Assembly (NCBI GenBank): GCA_039630445.1
Contig: JBCNVA010000082.1
Location: forward strand, 1 to 39,254
Direction: 5' to 3'
Source of the DNA: HRBIN15 sp039630445
GTDB lineage: Bacteria; Armatimonadota; Fimbriimonadia; Fimbriimonadales; GBS-DC
DNA: 39,254 nt
This document shows, in pieces, positions 37,528 through 39,254 of the stretch. Each line of letters begins with the position of its first letter. Position 1 is the stretch's first letter. Below the pieces are notes generated by a model. It had not been told where the DNA came from and searched no databases. It was given only the letters and a program-made list of their open reading frames with translations. The position numbers were made by a program, and so were the translations under genes.

Positions 37528-39254
37528 ATGCGATACCTTCGCCCGTGGCGATTGCGGACAGCCTTCAAGCGACGGCGACGCGCCCGCATCGATCTGGGCA
37601 ATCCTGCCCATCTGTTGGACGAACTAGAACGCAAAGAGCGCGAACTGCAGGAGGCGCAGGACTATATCCGCCGACTGGAGGCGCGTCTTGCCGATCGTGA
37701 AGCGGAAATCGAAGCGTTGCGTCGCATCAGCGAAGCCACGGGAGCCGCCTTCGCCTCCGAACAGATGCTCCAGTCGATTGCGGAGATCGCCATGCGCATC
37801 ACCGACGCCGACATCTGCCATATTTTCCTGTTCGATGAGAAGCGCGAGGAGCTGGTGCTGCGCGCCGCCACAGGCGATGACCGCGAATTCATCGGCAAGA
37901 TTCGGCTCAAATTGGGTGAAGGGATCACTGGCTGGGTGGCGCGTGAGCGACGCCCTGTCGCCGTGCCTCGCGAAGCCTACAAAGACCACCGTTTCAAACT
38001 CTACCCGCAGCTGAACGAGGAGCAGTACGAGAGCATGTTAGCCGTGCCCTTGATGGCGCATAACGAAGTGATTGGCGTCATTAGCGTGCGCACGCGCAAG
38101 CCCAAAGAGTATAAACAGGAGCAGATTCGGCTGCTGTCGGGTATCGCCAGTCACTTGGCGGGTGCGCTGAAACAGCTCAGTCGCATCGAGCAGCTGGAGC
38201 GTCAGGCAAGCCAGATCGCCACTTTATCTGAGATCAGCCGCACGCTCACGGGCAACCTCTATCTGGAGGAGGTGCTGCAGCTGCTGGTGCATATGACGGC
38301 GCAGACGCTGGGCTACAAGGTCGTCACGGTCATGCTGCTGGACGAGGAACGGGGTGAGCTGGTGCTGAAAGCGACACAAGCCGAGAGTGAGGAGTACCGC
38401 CAGAAGCCGCCGCTGCGCGTGGGTGAGAGCATCGCGGGGCGTGCCGTCGCCGAGAATCGCATCATGGTCATCCCTGATGTGCAGGCGCACCCTGACTATC
38501 GCTTCCCCGATATTGCGCAGAAGGTGGGGCTTCACTCGATGGTGTGCGTGCCCCTGCGCGTGCGCGAGCGTGTCATCGGCACGCTCAACTGCTACACCGA
38601 CCGCCCCCACCTGTTCACCGACGAGGAGCTGCGCACCTTAGAAGCGGTAGCGAACCAGGCAGCGCTTGCCATCGACCACGCCAAACTGATGGTGCGCAGC
38701 GCGATTCTCCAAGAGATGCACCATCGCGTGAAAAACAACCTGCAACAGATTGCCAGCCTACTGCGTCTGCAGATGCACTATTCGCGCTACCAAACAGTGG
38801 AGGAAGCCATTCAGGACAGCCTCAACCGCATCCTGGCGATTGCCCAGGTGCATGAATTGCTCTCCCGCGAGGATTTAGATATGGTGAGCCTGCGCAAGAT
38901 TGCCTCCAGCATTTTGCACAACACGAAGCAGGCACTGGTGCCACCCGGCAAGCAGGTGCGCAGCACGGTGGAGGGCGACGATGTGCTGCTACCGTTGCAG
39001 CAGGCGACGGCAGTTGCGCTTATCTTGAATGAGTTAATCCAGAACGCGATTGAGCATGGCTTCAAGGAGCGTGAGGCGGGTCAGATCGATGTGCGGGTGC
39101 AGCACACCAACGGCGAGGTGCTGCTGGAGGTAAGCAACGATGGCGAGCCGCTGCCGCCCGATTTTGATGTGGCGCGCAGCCAGACGCTGGGTGTGCGTAT
39201 CATAGATAACTTAGCGCGAGGCACGCTGCGCGGGCGATTCACGCTAACATCCCA
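37528..39254 (+). CDS. GAF-GAF sensor histidine kinase (HisKA_2 type), 3'-truncated by window edge
   Basis: The frame is open to the end of the window (about 575 residues seen). A basic N-terminus (RLRTAFKRRRRARI) and a coiled coil (about 28-70) lead into two GAF sensor domains (about 75-225 and 240-390) joined by a short helix. These are followed by EMHHRVKNNLQQIASLLRLQ with the phosphoacceptor at His398/399, the HisKA_2 signature, and an HATPase domain with N-box LILNELIQNAIEHGF and G-box VSNDGEPLP. There is no membrane segment, so it is a cytoplasmic sensor; what it binds is unknown. Its response regulator is not seen and may follow downstream. Confidence 0.93.
   Translation, partial: MRYLRPWRLRTAFKRRRRARIDLGNPAHLLDELERKERELQEAQDYIRRLEARLADREAEIEALRRISEATGAAFASEQMLQSIAEIAMRITDADICHIFLFDEKREELVLRAATGDDREFIGKIRLKLGEGITGWVARERRPVAVPREAYKDHRFKLYPQLNEEQYESMLAVPLMAHNEVIGVISVRTRKPKEYKQEQIRLLSGIASHLAGALKQLSRIEQLERQASQIATLSEISRTLTGNLYLEEVLQLLVHMTAQTLGYKVVTVMLLDEERGELVLKATQAESEEYRQKPPLRVGESIAGRAVAENRIMVIPDVQAHPDYRFPDIAQKVGLHSMVCVPLRVRERVIGTLNCYTDRPHLFTDEELRTLEAVANQAALAIDHAKLMVRSAILQEMHHRVKNNLQQIASLLRLQMHYSRYQTVEEAIQDSLNRILAIAQVHELLSREDLDMVSLRKIASSILHNTKQALVPPGKQVRSTVEGDDVLLPLQQATAVALILNELIQNAIEHGFKEREAGQIDVRVQHTNGEVLLEVSNDGEPLPPDFDVARSQTLGVRIIDNLARGTLRGRFTLTS

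Overview
The window looks like a chromosomal piece of a moderately GC-rich, Gram-negative-like bacterium, most probably an Armatimonadota (Fimbriimonadales-like) or a close relative. This is an inference from the gene mix: a UBact-type proteasome locus, Uma2-family proteins, secreted proteins ending in dockerin-like EF-hand modules, a fused SecDF and a PrkA kinase. No rRNA gene is present to confirm it. Almost all of the window is coding, with short gaps. Many promoters have a TATACT or TATAAT box only 6-11 nt before the start codon, which suggests frequent leaderless transcription.

Layout. 1-3145: the 3' end of a tight four-gene cassette of uncharacterised membrane proteins, followed by an M24 aminopeptidase and a 32-residue membrane peptide. 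4395-4684: two palindromic repeats. 4736-7827: a propeller/toroid protein and a degenerate DprA-like protein. 7827-8108: more palindromic repeats. 8183-8344: tRNA-Pro and tRNA-Arg. 8372-11778: M16 peptidase, tatA, secG, Uma2 and a GT2 glycosyltransferase. 11866-16794 (minus strand): tRNA-Gly, flhF, a GerMN protein, an FHA protein and prkA, with a forward-strand remnant of a dockerin-like domain at 13178-13386. 17247-19497: thiS, thiO and a YdjC-type deacetylase. 19587-22193 (minus): a large secreted protein with a dockerin-like tail. 22345-26141: secDF and an MFS transporter separated by an octamer tandem array. 26296-27783 (minus): nuoN, divergent from a second Uma2 gene. 28396-30937 (minus): hisD-hisB-hisH with 4-nt overlaps. 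31176-35972: dop-ubact-prcB-prcA-pafA. 36035-39254: an AT-rich methyltransferase, a cobalamin adenosyltransferase and a truncated GAF-GAF histidine kinase.

How the genes work together. The clearest system is the bacterial proteasome with its ubiquitin-like tag. UBact (62 aa, ending Ser-Gly-Glu) would be ligated to target lysines by PafA and removed by Dop, and tagged proteins would be degraded by the PrcA/PrcB core. The unfoldase ATPase is not in this window. SecG, TatA and SecDF serve protein export, which fits the secreted dockerin-like protein. ThiS and ThiO feed thiazole synthesis. HisD, HisB and HisH are part of histidine synthesis. PrkA, the FHA protein and the GAF kinase are signalling genes.

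The most unusual non-coding features are an octamer tandem repeat that fills the whole gap between stop and start codons at two unrelated loci, and a dispersed ~155-bp cruciform-forming repeat with inverted ends that abuts stop codons.
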